Shown piece by piece: positions 14,047 through 22,718 of a DNA stretch of 34,425 nucleotides (within the stretch, counting starts at the first letter, position 1; each line of letters starts with the position of its first letter). Under the pieces are notes generated by a model. The model was not told where the DNA came from. It saw only the letters and a list, made by a program, of their open reading frames with translations, and ran no database searches. Both the position numbers and the translations under genes were made by a program. The stretch comes from Klebsiella pneumoniae (GTDB lineage Bacteria > Myxococcota_A > UBA796 > SXON01): contig CAMAWH010000053.1 of NCBI GenBank assembly GCA_945861635.1, positions 1 through 34,425 on the forward strand. The letters run 5' to 3'.

Positions 14047-15864
14047 ATGACCCTGATCGGAGCCGCGTATCTGCGGTGCAGCGACCCCCGACAAGACAAG
14101 TCGATCCAACAACAAAAAGAGGAGATCGAACGTCGCGCTGCTGCGGACGGCGTGGTCATTCCGGCCTCGAATTGGTTCGTCGACGAGGGGATCAGCGGGC
14201 GCAACGCGAAGAAGCGCGCGGCGTACCAGTCGCTCCTTCGCGCGGCCGAGGGCCAACGGGACTCCCGCCTCGGTCGGCGCGCCGTTCGCGTGCAGGGCAT
14301 TGATCGGCTTTACGTCTGGGCTTTCTCGCGCGTCGCGCGGAATATGTTCGACTGTCTCAAGGCGTTGGCTACCCTCGACGAAGCCGACATCGACGTGATC
14401 TCGCTCACCGAGCCCGACGCCGGGGACAAGTCCTTCCGCAAGTTGATCCGGCCGATCCTGGCGTGGCTCGCGGAACGCTACAGCGAGGAGCTGTCCCGCA
14501 ACGTCGTGCGCGGGATGCACTCCCAGGCCGGGCAGGGGTTTTGGCAGAACGGGCATCCGCCCTACGGCTACGCCGTCGTGAACGGGCGCCTCGCCGTGAC
14601 CGAGGAGACCCGCGCCGCGTTTGAGACGGTGAAGCGGATCTACGCCGAGTACCTGCAAGGGCGCGACGGCCAGAAGCGCCTCGCGGAGAAGCTCACGCTC
14701 GAAGGCGTGGCGCCGCCGGGGCACGGTGCCGCACCCGAGCGGTTCGCCGGGTCGTGGCGGCCGCGCCACATCCAGAACCTTCTCACCAGCGTGTCCTACT
14801 GCGGGCACATCTCGCAGAACGGCACCATCCTCGCCCGGAACGCCCATGACGCCGCAGTGTCCGACGAGAACTACGCTCGCGTGCAGGCGCTCCGGAAGCT
14901 CAAGGACCGCAACAAGGACGAGGGCGGAAACGGCAACCACGCGATCCACATGAGCGAACGGGGCCTTCTGACGCCGTGGCTGCGATGTGGCACCTGCAAC
15001 GGCACCATCGCGATCACCGGTGGCGGGCACGCGGGCTCGGTGCACTACTACTACACTTGCCGCACGCGGCAGGAGAACAAGGCGCTGTGCTCCGGCATGA
15101 CGATTCGCGTTGACCGACTCGACCCCGTCGTGCTCGACTACATCCACGACGACGTGCTGAAGCCGGAGAGCGTGCAGGCGCTGATCGGCCAGTCGGTCGT
15201 GGCACTCGTCGACCAACCCGACGAGATCCAGGCCGAGCGCGCGCAGCTCGCCAACGACATCGCAGAGTTGGACGGGCGGATCCGCAAGGTCGGGCTCCAG
15301 GCCGCGGACGACGTCATCACCGGTGACGACGCCAAGGCGATCAACGCGCCGCTTATCGCCCGCCGCGAGGCGATGAAGCTGCGCCTCGCCGCCCTGCCCG
15401 AGCACAAGCCCGTGCCCACCCCCGAGCGCGTGGACCCGATCCGGTTCCGCGCCGCGGTGCTGGAGGCGTGGTCCACCCGGCCGCTGGACGAGCGCCGCGA
15501 GGCCCTCGACCGGCTGGTCGAGAAGATCACCCTGTCAGAAGGCGGGGTTCACGTGGACTATCGAGTGAAGGGAGAACAGATCGCCTTTCACCAGCCTGAC
15601 CCCCCCGGCCCGCCATACCCCCCAACATCCGACCGACTCCCATCTGCGTCCACCAGCGAGGGATCGCCCGCGTCGACGAGCGCCGAGCCGCCCAGTGCGA
15701 GGTCCCAGTCCGTGGCGGACCGCCCGGTGAGGTCCGTGTATTCGGGATCGACGGCAAGGTTGCCGTCGGAACTCACGCGGTACTCAACGCCATCGACTTC
15801 ATCTGTGGTGTTGCCGTACACATTGCAATACGTCGCGGAGAGCGCGACCCCCGTGTCCGCGTAG
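14047..15864 (+). CDS. Large serine recombinase with aberrant C-terminal extension
   Basis: About 605 aa from ATG 14047; an ATG at 14014 in the same frame lacks a ribosome site, whereas CTGGAG precedes 14047. The resolvase catalytic domain (1-150) contains AYLRCSDPRQDKSIQQQ with nucleophile Ser at about 12 and GISGRNAKKRAAYQSLL. The Recombinase domain (about 165-265) contains GYAVVNGRLAVTEET. A zinc ribbon (about 310-360) has LRCGTCNG and YTCRTRQENKALCSG. A coiled coil (about 385-450) follows. These enzymes integrate or excise elements between attachment sites. The recognisable part ends near residue 515 (about 15590); the last 90 residues are low-complexity Ser/Thr/Pro read antisense through the convergent MopE-like gene. 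That tail is probably acquired at the insertion junction. Confidence 0.9.
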   Translation: MTLIGAAYLRCSDPRQDKSIQQQKEEIERRAAADGVVIPASNWFVDEGISGRNAKKRAAYQSLLRAAEGQRDSRLGRRAVRVQGIDRLYVWAFSRVARNMFDCLKALATLDEADIDVISLTEPDAGDKSFRKLIRPILAWLAERYSEELSRNVVRGMHSQAGQGFWQNGHPPYGYAVVNGRLAVTEETRAAFETVKRIYAEYLQGRDGQKRLAEKLTLEGVAPPGHGAAPERFAGSWRPRHIQNLLTSVSYCGHISQNGTILARNAHDAAVSDENYARVQALRKLKDRNKDEGGNGNHAIHMSERGLLTPWLRCGTCNGTIAITGGGHAGSVHYYYTCRTRQENKALCSGMTIRVDRLDPVVLDYIHDDVLKPESVQALIGQSVVALVDQPDEIQAERAQLANDIAELDGRIRKVGLQAADDVITGDDAKAINAPLIARREAMKLRLAALPEHKPVPTPERVDPIRFRAAVLEAWSTRPLDERREALDRLVEKITLSEGGVHVDYRVKGEQIAFHQPDPPGPPYPPTSDRLPSASTSEGSPASTSAEPPSARSQSVADRPVRSVYSGSTARLPSELTRYSTPSTSSVVLPYTLQYVAESATPVSA

Positions 15865-17605
15865 CGGTAGACTCCGGAGCCGGATTGCTTTCCCGTGGCC
15901 GCGAGCGTGTTCGACGCAATGGACACGTTGCGCAGCGTCGGGTCCGCCGAACCGTTGAGGTAGAAGCCGCCTCCCCGGGCGGAACTGCCCGTCACGTCGT
16001 TTCCGACCACATCAACGTTCGTGAAAGTTGTCACCAACGCCGACTCCAGCTGAATGGCGCCGGAGGCCTCGCCAATCGCGATCGACGAGTTTCCGGCAAA
16101 GATCGCGTTCGTCACGTCCACCGTCGTCCCGTCATCAACGTAGAGCGCGGACGCAAAGGCCGTGCCAGCGTCGAGGATGTTTTCTCGGACATCAAGGTGG
16201 AGAAAAGTACTGGTGGATGCCGACAAGTACATTCCCGCCCCGTACGCGGTGTAGGCGACCCCAGAGAGTGCAAAGGAGTTTTCGTTGACGACGAGTCCAA
16301 CCCAACTCGAGGTGTCCGAGGCGGCGATAATGCCTGCGCCAGTGCCGACGGCGTACGTGAGCACGGAGCTGGCCACGGTCCCGAGATTGCCGGAGACATC
16401 GATGTCCTCGAACTCAATGTCCGCGCCGGTGAGGCAAAGGCCGACGCCCAACAGGTACGCGAGGTCGCCGGCGTTGCTTCCGTCCGCGGTGTTGTCAAGG
16501 ATATCGACGTTCGTCCAGGATCCAGCTCCGTTGTAGACGTATGCGCCGACGCCATAGACATACGACGTGCTGGCCGCGGTGGGCGTCGCCTCGTTGTCGC
16601 GGATGGTGATGTCCGTCAACGTTGCTTCGCCCACGAGGTACATCCCGGTGCCCAGGCAGTCCGTGACCGTGCTGCACGAGTTTTCCGTGATGAGAAGGTC
16701 GTCCAACGTCGGGTTATCGGCCGACACATACAACCCGGCACCGAAGCCGGACTCCCCGCCCGTCAGCGTGAACCCTCTGAGTGTGGGTTGGATCGTCGCG
16801 TCGTTTATCGTCAGCGTGCGACCAGCACCGCCCGCATCGATCGTCGTGGTCGTACTGCCGGCCCCCTCAAGCGTGACGGAGTGTCCACCAAAATCGACCA
16901 CTTCGTAGTAGGTCGCCGCTGCGACACAGATGGTTTCCCCATCTGAGGAGGCGTCGATCGCGTCCTGAATGGTGCTGTAATACGCCGGAACGGCCAAGCG
17001 ACCGTCCGCGTAGCCGTCACAGTCATCGTCCGTGCCGTTGCAGGACTCAGAGGCGTCGGGGGAGATGGCCTCGTCCGCGTCGTCGCAATCCTGACTGTCA
17101 GCGAGGCTGCCGGTGGGTGCGTCGCAAGCGCGTGTCGTGGTCGTTGCATCTCCGTACCCGTCACCGTCGTTATCGGGGTGCCATGTGCCGGCATCCGAAG
17201 CGGTGCTCTCGTCGATCGCTCCATCGCAGTTGTCGTCCATGTCGTTGCACATTTCCGTTGCGGCGGGGGAGACGTCGGCATTGCCGTCATCACAGTCGCC
17301 GCCGCCGCAATCCGGGCTTTCTGCGCCGTCCCCATCGACATCGCAATCCCCGGGTCAGCGGTGTCAGCGGTGTCGGCGGTGTCAGCGGTGTCAGCGGTGT
17401 CGGCGGTGTCGGCGGTGTCAGCGGTGTCAGCGGTGTCGGCGGTGTCGGCGGTGTCGGCGGTGTCGGCGGTGTCGGCGGTGTCTCCACCCGCTCCGGTGTC
17501 GCGCGTCTCCCCCGCATCGGAACCCCCCGCGGCGAGTCGCGCGGACAGCTCATCCGGTCCGAGGAGGAAACATCCCCCCGATATTGTGAGCCAGAACACT
17601 ACCAC
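15588..17605 (-). CDS. MopE-like / right-handed beta-helix secreted lipoprotein, frameshifted
   Basis: The N-terminal part starts at ATG 17605 with a lipoprotein signal (VVFWLTISGGC) and a DTAD linker. A frame change near 17346-17353 (CCCC, where five C would keep frame) then separates it from the C-terminal part, whose frame is open to 15588. The latter begins with MopE-type Asp/Cys metal-binding repeats (CNDMDDNCDGAID, QDCDDADEAISPDA, CNGTDDDCDGYAD). About 450 residues of parallel beta-helix follow (TIQDAIDASSDGETICVAA, then repeated GLYVSADNP-like rungs), and it ends VDADGSRSDVGGYGGPGGSGW. Such proteins are surface-exposed and may bind calcium or copper. It overlaps the previous operon gene by 7 nt. 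The frameshift could be real decay or a one-base sequence error. Confidence 0.75.
17354..17482. repeat. 9-bp tandem repeat encoding D(TAD)14
   Basis: Units of GGTGTCGGC/GGTGTCAGC recur with exact 9-bp period; GTC starts every 9 bases from 17354 to 17480. On the minus strand they encode Asp-Thr-Ala in the linker of the MopE-like lipoprotein. Slippage would change linker length but not the frame. Confidence 0.95.
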
Positions 17606-18417
17606 TTCGCGACGATGAGCGCGGTAAGCCCGGTTCCAAGGCCGACGGCGCCCAGGCCGACGGTGGTGTAGACGAGCGCGTTGGTCTGCCCGTACAGGCC
17701 CTCGATCTCGGCCTTCGGCGTTTCCGGGTCCTGGAATTGTGCGTTGGACGCGCCAGCCAGCGCGTAGGACACGCCGGCTCCGACCAGCAGCGCGCCGCCG
17801 ATGACGGCAAGGGGCACGCTCGTGCGCCGCGTTTTGACGGGCTTGGTGAGCACCGGAGCGGCCACAACGGCCATTCCGGCGGGGTAGGCCGGGGTCGCGA
17901 GCTCGGGGCGGAGGTAGTCCCCCTGAATCGTCTTTCCGCGCGGATCCACGAACTGGTAGACGGTTGGGCGGTCGGCTGGCCGCGCAAGGGTGGCGTGGCC
18001 GTCGAAATACGTGGTGCCGGAGCCCGGCGCTGGGACCTGAACGGATGCCGGTGCCACGGTCGGAACGCCAGGGTCGAGCTTCCGAATCGGATGATCAGCC
18101 GGCACGACACGCGTAGAGAATTCGCCGGTGGGATCGAGCACGCGCGCCGCAAGCAGCGCGCGGCGTGCCGCCGCTTCGTCACCATCGACAAACGCACGGA
18201 GCGCCTCAGCGCGGTGGAGGCGTGCCGCCAGCACCGGCGCAACGGGGCCAACGAAGCAGGCAATCTCTCCTTCGGCGTCCGTCATCGAACGGCGCAGGCC
18301 CACGGGATCCATGCTGCCGAACGCGCTCTCCGCGTCATCGATAGCCGCGCCAAACTCCGCCGGACTGGCCGGGCAGGTCGGCGCGGCCAAAGCGATGTTG
18401 GCGAGCAGGAGCAACAT
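17599..18417 (-). CDS. Secreted/membrane protein with C-terminal hydrophobic hairpin
   Basis: 272 aa. An N-terminal signal peptide (LLLLANIALAAPTC) is followed by a helical Ala/Asp/Glu-rich region (about 20-95) with LHRAEALRAFVDGDEAAARR, TPR-like in spacing, then a Pro-rich beta segment (about 100-170). The C-terminus has two hydrophobic segments (SVPLAVIGGALLVGAGVSYALAG and VYTTVGLGAVGLGTGLTALIV) flanking a polar loop. This signal/TPR-like/two-TM arrangement is common beside Myxococcota kinases, but I cannot name the family. It lies 76 bp after the kinase gene and overlaps the next gene by 7 nt, so the three probably form one operon. Confidence 0.75.
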   Translation of the reverse strand: MLLLLANIALAAPTCPASPAEFGAAIDDAESAFGSMDPVGLRRSMTDAEGEIACFVGPVAPVLAARLHRAEALRAFVDGDEAAARRALLAARVLDPTGEFSTRVVPADHPIRKLDPGVPTVAPASVQVPAPGSGTTYFDGHATLARPADRPTVYQFVDPRGKTIQGDYLRPELATPAYPAGMAVVAAPVLTKPVKTRRTSVPLAVIGGALLVGAGVSYALAGASNAQFQDPETPKAEIEGLYGQTNALVYTTVGLGAVGLGTGLTALIVAKW

Positions 18418-18493
18418 GCGGACGCGGTTATCGGAAATAGGCCAGCGTGCAACTCACGCGCCGGTCAGCGGACGCCCAGAACGCCCATCGCGA

Positions 18494-20080
18494 CTACCGA
18501 ACCGCACAATTGGCAAACGACGAGTTGCACACGATGCGGACCGACTCACCGGTCTCGATACGGACCACGCCCCCCTTTCGCGGGGCCCCATCGGTAAACG
18601 TGAACTCGAGATCGTAACTGCCGGCCGGAATGTTTCCGGGCGTGTAGGACCGCCCGCCGCCCGTCAGCGTGATCGACGCGACCTCACCGCTGACGGACCA
18701 CGACCCTGTTGGCACACTCGACCCCGGAGTGCTGGCCGACGCAGGCTTGGCGGGGCGCTCCGTACGCTCCGGCCGCTCCGTGCGGTGCGGGGTGGCGCCC
18801 GCCGCGGCCGGCTTCGTCGTTGGCAACGCGGTGTTTGTCGGGGCCGCCCGACCCGATACCGGCGGCGCTTCCGGAGCCGCAACGATGGCCGCCTCCGGCG
18901 CCGGCTCCGCAACCAGAGGCGCCGCTTCCACCACCGGCGCGGCCTCAGCGGGAGCGTCCGCCCTCGGTGCCCCCGCCTTTCCCTCCCGCCACCACAGCCA
19001 CCCTGCGGCAAGGGCCAGCACGACGGCCCCGAGTACGGCCGCGACACCACCCGCAGCGAGCGCCCCCATCCCAAAAGTCGCGGCGCTCGATGGTGCAACC
19101 GTCGTCTCGATGCGTTTCTGGCGAGTGATCGACGGTTCGACGCTGCTCGGCAGCCGCGTTTCCCCTGGCACCATCCGTGCCGTCGCGCGGAACTCGCGAT
19201 TCGTAACCGGGTTCGAAATACGGACACCGCCCGACAGGTTCTCGTCCGCCGCTCCGTACAGGCTGATGCGTACGGCATCGCACGTCTGGAGCCGCTTTTC
19301 ACGGTCAACTTCCAGGCAACCGCGAATGGTATCGACCACGCGTTGCGGCAGATCCGGCACGAGCGTTTCGGGCGGCGTGTACTCGCCTTGCGCGATGCTG
19401 TTGAACAGCGCCAGCATGTCCGGATTGTCGAACGGCATCCGACCGGTGACGAGGCGGTACAGGATGCAGCCGAGCGCAAAGACGTCGGCACGCACATCGA
19501 CATCCTTTGCGCTCCGAATTTGCTCCGGCGCCATGTACTGCGGAGTGCCCATTGCGAAACCCGTGCGCGTCTGGGAATGTCCGCCTTCCTCATCCGCCAG
19601 GACCTTGGCAAGGCCGAAGTCGGCCACCTTGGGAATGATCAGCCCGTCGGCACTGTCAAGGAGCACGTTGCCCGGCTTCAGGTCGCGATGAACCAACCCG
19701 GACCGATGCGCCCTTGCAACGCCGGCGACGATGCCGCGGAACAACCGCAGCGAATCCTCCACACTGGGAATTTCCTCCAGCAACCAATCCTCGATGGACG
19801 GCCCATCGATCTTCTCCATCAAAAGCCCAGGTTGTCCGCGTACAAACAGTACATCTGTGACTGCCACGATGTTCGGATGCCTCAGCGAGGCCTGCACTTG
19901 CCCTTCCGCGACCAGACGCCTTCGGATCGCGTCGTTTTCAACCTTCAGCAGCTTGAATGCGTGGTGGCTGCCCAGGGTGTTGTGGCGCACGGCGTAGACC
20001 GCCGCCATTCCACCTTCGCCGAGCAGGTGCTCAACGGTGTAGCGGTCGACAACTTCACCGGGGCGGAGCGCGGATCCCAT
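18494..20080 (-). CDS. Ser/Thr protein kinase with single TM and C-terminal PEGA-like domain
   Basis: 528 aa. The kinase domain (about 12-275) has P-loop GEGGMAAVY (21-29), Lys in HAFKLLK (K43), HRDLKPGN (131-138), DFG (154-156) and GTPQYMAPEQ. A juxtamembrane linker leads to one TM helix (about 337-364, ending WLWWREG), so the kinase is cytoplasmic and residues 365-528 are outside. The outer part is a long Pro/Ala linker followed by a beta domain of about 75 residues (GSWSVSGEVASITL, NIPAGSYDLEFTF, GESVRIVC) resembling PEGA, with two Cys near the end. It probably senses or tethers an envelope partner, perhaps the adjacent MopE-like lipoprotein. A moderately AT-rich stretch at about 20175-20200 upstream may hold its promoter. 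Confidence 0.95.
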   Translation of the reverse strand: MGSALRPGEVVDRYTVEHLLGEGGMAAVYAVRHNTLGSHHAFKLLKVENDAIRRRLVAEGQVQASLRHPNIVAVTDVLFVRGQPGLLMEKIDGPSIEDWLLEEIPSVEDSLRLFRGIVAGVARAHRSGLVHRDLKPGNVLLDSADGLIIPKVADFGLAKVLADEEGGHSQTRTGFAMGTPQYMAPEQIRSAKDVDVRADVFALGCILYRLVTGRMPFDNPDMLALFNSIAQGEYTPPETLVPDLPQRVVDTIRGCLEVDREKRLQTCDAVRISLYGAADENLSGGVRISNPVTNREFRATARMVPGETRLPSSVEPSITRQKRIETTVAPSSAATFGMGALAAGGVAAVLGAVVLALAAGWLWWREGKAGAPRADAPAEAAPVVEAAPLVAEPAPEAAIVAAPEAPPVSGRAAPTNTALPTTKPAAAGATPHRTERPERTERPAKPASASTPGSSVPTGSWSVSGEVASITLTGGGRSYTPGNIPAGSYDLEFTFTDGAPRKGGVVRIETGESVRIVCNSSFANCAVR

Positions 20081-20197
20081 TCGGCGCGTCGAATATCAAG
20101 AAAAGGGGAAGGGCGATAGGGCGAAGGTGCGTGCCACGGCGCGCGCCGCTTCCCGGGCCGCGCGGAGGCGCGTCCGTTTGTCACATGCAATTATGCC

Positions 20198-20968
20198 TTA
20201 ATCGAGATCTTCCGCAGGCCACCGTTTGACGAGATTTCCGTTGGCGCGACCATCACTCACCGGTTGAAGGTAGGCGCGGCGATGTTGGGCGGTCCGTTGC
20301 TCATTGTTGTTCGCGATGAAGCAGCTATCGCCCCACTCCCAGTGGGTGACGTGCGCGCCTGCGCTTACGTCCACGATTCGGAAATACGCGCGCGCGGCTT
20401 CCGCGTTCAACTCGCGACGGATGGCGCGGGTCAACAGCCCCTGCAGTACGTCCCACTCGGCGCGCGACATGGGGCCTGCGGACGCGATCCGCGTCCGCCA
20501 CGCCGGAAAGGGTGGCCGCGCGGCGATTTCCGTCGGAAGTGCCGTCAGCATTGCCACGACGGTGGCCGGAAACGGTGCAATCGAGGTCGCGATATGGCGC
20601 TCTACCGCTTGCACCGGAAATCGGATCTCCACGACGCGAGGCTTGGTCGGCCCCGAGCAACCATCGTGGTGAAAATACTCCCCCTGGCTCAATCGCCCGC
20701 GGCTTGAGCGGCCGCGGACGGATCGGTAGGTCGGGTGAGCGGTCGCGACGCGCTTGCACACGACGACGCCCTCCAGATCCACCAGGTGGAAGAACGCCTC
20801 ACGATGAGCGTTGTCCAGAAGGAGGCCATGGAGCCAGTCTGTCGGTGGGTCCTGGGTCGATTCGCCTTCGTCCGCGCGCACCCCGTGCACGACGAGACCG
20901 AACGTTCCCGGTCGCGACGCGATCAGCGCCCACTCGCCGATGTGTGGCATGGGTTCCGGCTCACTCAC
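20198..20968 (-). CDS. Putative Fe(II)/2-oxoglutarate-dependent dioxygenase
   Basis: 256 aa from GTG 20968, overlapping the peptidase gene by 8 nt; an ATG at 20950 is a possible alternative start. The pattern fits the TauD/clavaminate-synthase side of the cupin dioxygenases. An H-x-D metal motif in GEYFHHDGCSG (about residue 99) is followed about 120 residues later by WEWGDSCFIANNN and the distal His/Arg in AQHRRAYLQP (about 228), where His binds iron and Arg holds 2-oxoglutarate. It is the last gene of the polyamine transport operon, suggesting hydroxylation of an imported amine or of a peptide-derived amino acid. The overall similarity is remote, so function is tentative. Confidence 0.5.
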   Translation of the reverse strand: MSEPEPMPHIGEWALIASRPGTFGLVVHGVRADEGESTQDPPTDWLHGLLLDNAHREAFFHLVDLEGVVVCKRVATAHPTYRSVRGRSSRGRLSQGEYFHHDGCSGPTKPRVVEIRFPVQAVERHIATSIAPFPATVVAMLTALPTEIAARPPFPAWRTRIASAGPMSRAEWDVLQGLLTRAIRRELNAEAARAYFRIVDVSAGAHVTHWEWGDSCFIANNNEQRTAQHRRAYLQPVSDGRANGNLVKRWPAEDLD

Positions 20969-22715
20969 GGGGCAGGTCCGGTACAGGTTCTCCCAGCATC
21001 TTTGCGCGAATCAGGGCGATGGGGATGGAGCCTTCGGCAAGGAATGCATCGTGAAACGCGCGGTCGGTGTACGCGCCCCCCAACTTTTGTCGGTAGGCCG
21101 CGCGCAGGGCGACGATTTGCGCTTTTCCCGAGAAGTAGCAGATCAGCTGGGTCGGCCAATTGATCGCGCGAAGGATATCTTCGTCAATCGGGGACTTTCC
21201 TGCTTCCGACTGCCGTTTGAAGTCGGCCGCCTGCTGGAGCGTCCACTCTCCAGATTCGATGCGAACGTCGTAGAGGACTCTGGCGATTCGCGCGCGATAG
21301 GAGCGCAGGTACGCCCGCTGGGCATCCGGTGACGTGCCAAACCCTCCGTGTTCCCAGAATGCCTCCTCCGAATAGAGCGCCCACCCTTCATTTTGCGAGG
21401 GATCCGGCAGGATCGAGCGCAACGGATCGGGGTTCAACCGTGCGATCGCGAGTTGGAGGTGGTGACCTGGGAAGCCTTCGTGCGCCGCGTACGGGCCCAT
21501 TCCGTTGTTCAGGAAATTCTCGGCGTAGGTCAGGCTCGCCAACCGGTCCTCGGCTGGCAGATCCACACGAAAGTGCTCCACGTTCCAGTATCCGACGTTG
21601 GACACCGACCATGTTGGCGGCGGGTTCATGCTCCCGCCGTCCCCCGTCAACGGCACCATGGCGTCCGGAGTTTCGCGCGCGCGGATCGGGCCCACGGCGT
21701 CAGGAATCGTGACCCAGCCCCCGCGCAGGGTGGCGGCGAGATGCGCATCTTCGATGCCGTCGTACATCGCCAGCAGCGAGTCACGCGTGAGTGCCGCGGC
21801 ACGCCCGCGCTGATCGTCCGTCGGTTCTGCCGCCTTCGAAGCCGGAAGGAGTGCCATTCGCGCGTCGAGAGCCGCCAATTCAACGGTAGCCAGCGCGAGC
21901 AATTCCGAGGGTGTCCAGGGTAGAAGAAGGACATGTTCGAAGCGCCATGCGTAGTCCGCGGCGCCGACGACGGCGTACTCTCCGGCGGTCGGCTGCGTCG
22001 TAACGAATGCGGCGTACGCCGTGAACGCAGCGCGTGCGGGTTCCGCACGTCTTGTCGCCGCCATCCCCGCGAGTGCGGACGCCAGCGCCCGCCCGGTTTC
22101 GACGTCACGGACCGTGGGAGACACGGCGACCGACTGCATCTCCGCGACCATCCCCGGCGCGAGGGCAAACACACGATCCTGTAGTTCCGGGCGGTCCTGA
22201 GCGTAGCTGCTGAGCGCGATCAGGTTGTTGGCGAACGGCTCCAGCCAACTGGCGGGCCGGCGGACGTAGAGCCTTTCCACGTTCAGTTGGTTGCGCAGAT
22301 TTTCCGCGGTGGCAAAGATCCACCGGAAATCGATTTGCGTATCCACGGGCCAGTCTCGCCAGGGTTCCTTCCGAAGGGCAGCCAGATCCCGGTCGAGTCG
22401 GCTGGTCAGCGATGCAACGGTAGACGGCGAGAACGATGGCGCCCGGATTGCGTCGTCCACCATCCCGGACCCCGAAGCGAGGCTCGGGTCCAGGGAAATT
22501 GCGATGTCCAAAACGTCCCGCGCAATTTTTACGAAGCTGGCCGGCCCCGGCACCGGCAAGGCCGACAGCCGCGGTGCGACGGGCGTTCCAGGTGGACCCG
22601 ACGGCGCGACGGCCGCCGGCTCCCCGGCGAAGGCAATCGACAGGCACACCGGTGCGGACAACGCCGCCGCGGCGTACCCCATCGCCCCCGCGCGCGCCCA
22701 TGCCGACGCGAACAA
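20961..22715 (-). CDS. DUF885-family secreted metallopeptidase-like protein
   Basis: 584 aa. The N-terminal hydrophobic region (GYAAAALSAPVCLSIAFAGEP) is a likely signal peptide. The family mark is AAHEGFPGHHLQLA (about 408-416), a zinc site of the HExxH-like form HEGxPGHH, with a downstream glutamate in NEGWALYSEEAFWE and a conserved RVLYDVRIESGEWT block. DUF885 members resemble M32/M3-like carboxypeptidases and are usually periplasmic in Gram-negatives. The gene begins 3 bp after the potD stop, so it is part of the pot operon. The context suggests processing of peptides or amides coupled to amine uptake, which is inference. Confidence 0.88.
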   Translation of the reverse strand: MFASAWARAGAMGYAAAALSAPVCLSIAFAGEPAAVAPSGPPGTPVAPRLSALPVPGPASFVKIARDVLDIAISLDPSLASGSGMVDDAIRAPSFSPSTVASLTSRLDRDLAALRKEPWRDWPVDTQIDFRWIFATAENLRNQLNVERLYVRRPASWLEPFANNLIALSSYAQDRPELQDRVFALAPGMVAEMQSVAVSPTVRDVETGRALASALAGMAATRRAEPARAAFTAYAAFVTTQPTAGEYAVVGAADYAWRFEHVLLLPWTPSELLALATVELAALDARMALLPASKAAEPTDDQRGRAAALTRDSLLAMYDGIEDAHLAATLRGGWVTIPDAVGPIRARETPDAMVPLTGDGGSMNPPPTWSVSNVGYWNVEHFRVDLPAEDRLASLTYAENFLNNGMGPYAAHEGFPGHHLQLAIARLNPDPLRSILPDPSQNEGWALYSEEAFWEHGGFGTSPDAQRAYLRSYRARIARVLYDVRIESGEWTLQQAADFKRQSEAGKSPIDEDILRAINWPTQLICYFSGKAQIVALRAAYRQKLGGAYTDRAFHDAFLAEGSIPIALIRAKMLGEPVPDLPRE

Positions 22716-22718
22716 CGC

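Noticed and set aside
15588..15864. Recombinase C-terminal tail considered as a genuine extra domain
   Set aside because: It is Ser/Thr/Pro low complexity and exactly antisense to the conserved end of the MopE-like protein.
17354..17482. Repeat array considered as CRISPR
   Set aside because: Units are only 9 bp, contiguous, without spacers, and encode an in-frame DTA linker.
18128..20119. 663-aa plus-strand frame
   Set aside because: It runs antisense to the kinase with all its catalytic motifs; no domain is recognisable in the shadow.
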